Origin: Pelargonium cotyledonis
Taxonomy: Eukaryota > Streptophyta > Magnoliopsida > Geraniales > Geraniaceae
Direction of reading: 5' to 3'
Length of the DNA: 30,234 bases
Assembly (NCBI GenBank): GCA_036897625.1
Contig: JAYMTA010000375.1
Span: forward strand, 1-30,234
This document shows positions 29,539-30,234 of the stretch, piece by piece. Numbering within the stretch: the first letter of the stretch is position 1; every line of letters begins with the position of its first letter. A program made the translations under genes and the position numbers. The notes beneath the pieces were generated by a model. That model did no database searches and was not told where the DNA came from. It saw nothing but the letters and a program-made list of their open reading frames with translations.

Positions 29539-30234
29539 CTAAAGTGCTAAACCTACTTTTTCCTGTCAAGAATCAACAAAACATAATAGAGCAATAAAAA
29601 CTGATAATAATTAAAACAACAATAATAACCTTACCTTGCACAGGAACCAGACGGACGGGACATACGTAGCTCCGGTCAGATCCAATACGAGCACGACGTA
29701 TACGAATACGTATACGGAGCTCCTACAAACGAAACAAACTGAAACCGTCAAGCGTAACGGAAATGGAGGGAAAGGGACACATCAGATGATTAAGAAATGG
29801 AACTGATTCTGATGAACAGGATTTAATGGTGAATGTTAATCACAGTTAATTTTGAATTCTGTTTAGTAAATTTGATCTTATGAGATCAGATCTAGCTTAG
29901 TGTGTGTCCAGAAAGATCGACGAATCAGCTGCTTCTGATTTATATATGTGTTAATCTATATACTACACATGTTGTAGTTGCCGTAAATCATAATTTCAGC
30001 GTTGCTATTACGGTTTCGGTCGCCGGAGTTTTACCGAAACAACAAGTCCTGTTCCGAATCGCGGTGGCCAGATCTCAAAACTCTGCCGTATTCTGACCCT
30101 GTCGCCGCAGTGAAATTGCTGCTGCCGCCACCGTTGTTGAGAAACTCTTGGGATTCAGTTACAGATCTAGCGCTCACAGATCCTCTGCTTTGGTCATGTG
30201 GGAGAGGCGGCACAGGCCTTGCTGGGAAGGCATT
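29539..30234 (-). CDS. 3' end of an unrecognised gene entering from the right edge
   Basis: On the minus strand a frame is open from the window edge: NAFPARPVPPLPHDQSRGSV ... GSEYGRVLRSGHRDSEQDLLFR. It is Ser/Gly-rich, looks disordered, and runs into TAA at 30033-30031. That stop overlaps a good splice donor (TTTCG|GTAAAAC, last exon base 30035). An acceptor (TTTGTAG|GAG) and a consensus donor (TGCAAG|GTAAGG) define an 88-bp exon 29722-29635, and CTTGACAG|GAAAA opens a last exon at 29562. Joined in frame, these add a hydrophobic segment (SSVYVFVYVVLVLDLTGATY) and end KEKVGLAL-stop at 29539. The alternative is that the protein ends at 30031 and the later exons are UTR. I do not recognise the family. 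Splice signals are seen; the coding assignment is inference. Confidence 0.4.

Noticed and set aside
1-30234. CRISPR arrays, bacterial operons, rRNA or intact tRNA genes
   Set aside because: None seen; the window is plant nuclear DNA with spliced genes.

Overview
This is a plant nuclear genome window, most likely a eudicot and probably a rosid. The evidence is GT-AG spliced genes coding proteins with clear Arabidopsis-type counterparts, AT-rich introns and spacers, and plant-style transposon remnants (Stowaway-type MITE, LINE tails with poly(A) and target-site duplications, a long-terminal-inverted-repeat element). Nothing in it looks bacterial or viral. A family-level placement (for example Rosaceae) is only a guess.

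Layout. 1-4201 (-): 5' two thirds of a TIP1/PAT24-type ankyrin-repeat protein S-acyltransferase; the catalytic DHHC part lies beyond the left edge. 6514-8820 (-): a complete PHOX-type TPR + PB1 protein with a 5'UTR intron. These two genes are also neighbours in Arabidopsis (recalled as At5g20350-At5g20360), so this is conserved microsynteny. 9.4-14.3 kb is a transposon-rich, gene-free block: a 0.8 kb LINE-derived retroposon with a perfect 18-bp target-site duplication, a 1.4 kb non-autonomous element with terminal inverted repeats of about 200 bp, and a second LINE tail. 14749-17461 (+): a seven-exon OS-9/EBS6-type ER lectin with a textbook ER-stress response element close upstream. 18098-19378 (+): an intronless domesticated PIF/Harbinger transposase (HARBI1/ALP1-like). 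19785-21788 (-): a MICU-type EF-hand mitochondrial calcium uptake regulator that appears to be decaying. 22.1-22.8 kb: a hexamer array, a Stowaway-type MITE and a 41-bp tandem duplication. 22982-23590 (+): a small single-exon SAM-domain protein. 24.4-27.3 kb (+): a RING-less plant MAT1 (CDK-activating kinase assembly factor) with a spliced leader carrying three short upstream ORFs. 29.5-30.2 kb (-): the 3' end of an unrecognised gene entering from the right edge.

The genes do not form one pathway: they are housekeeping genes for palmitoylation, organelle chaperoning or clustering, ER-associated degradation, mitochondrial calcium and the transcription/cell-cycle kinase module, separated by mobile-element debris. 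No wholly new system is evident. The most interesting items are the damaged MICU-like gene (with a possible case of exon sequence turned into an intron), the transposase that has lost two of its three catalytic acids, the exact ERSE upstream of the OS-9 gene, the uORF-rich MAT1 leader, and the large inverted-repeat element.
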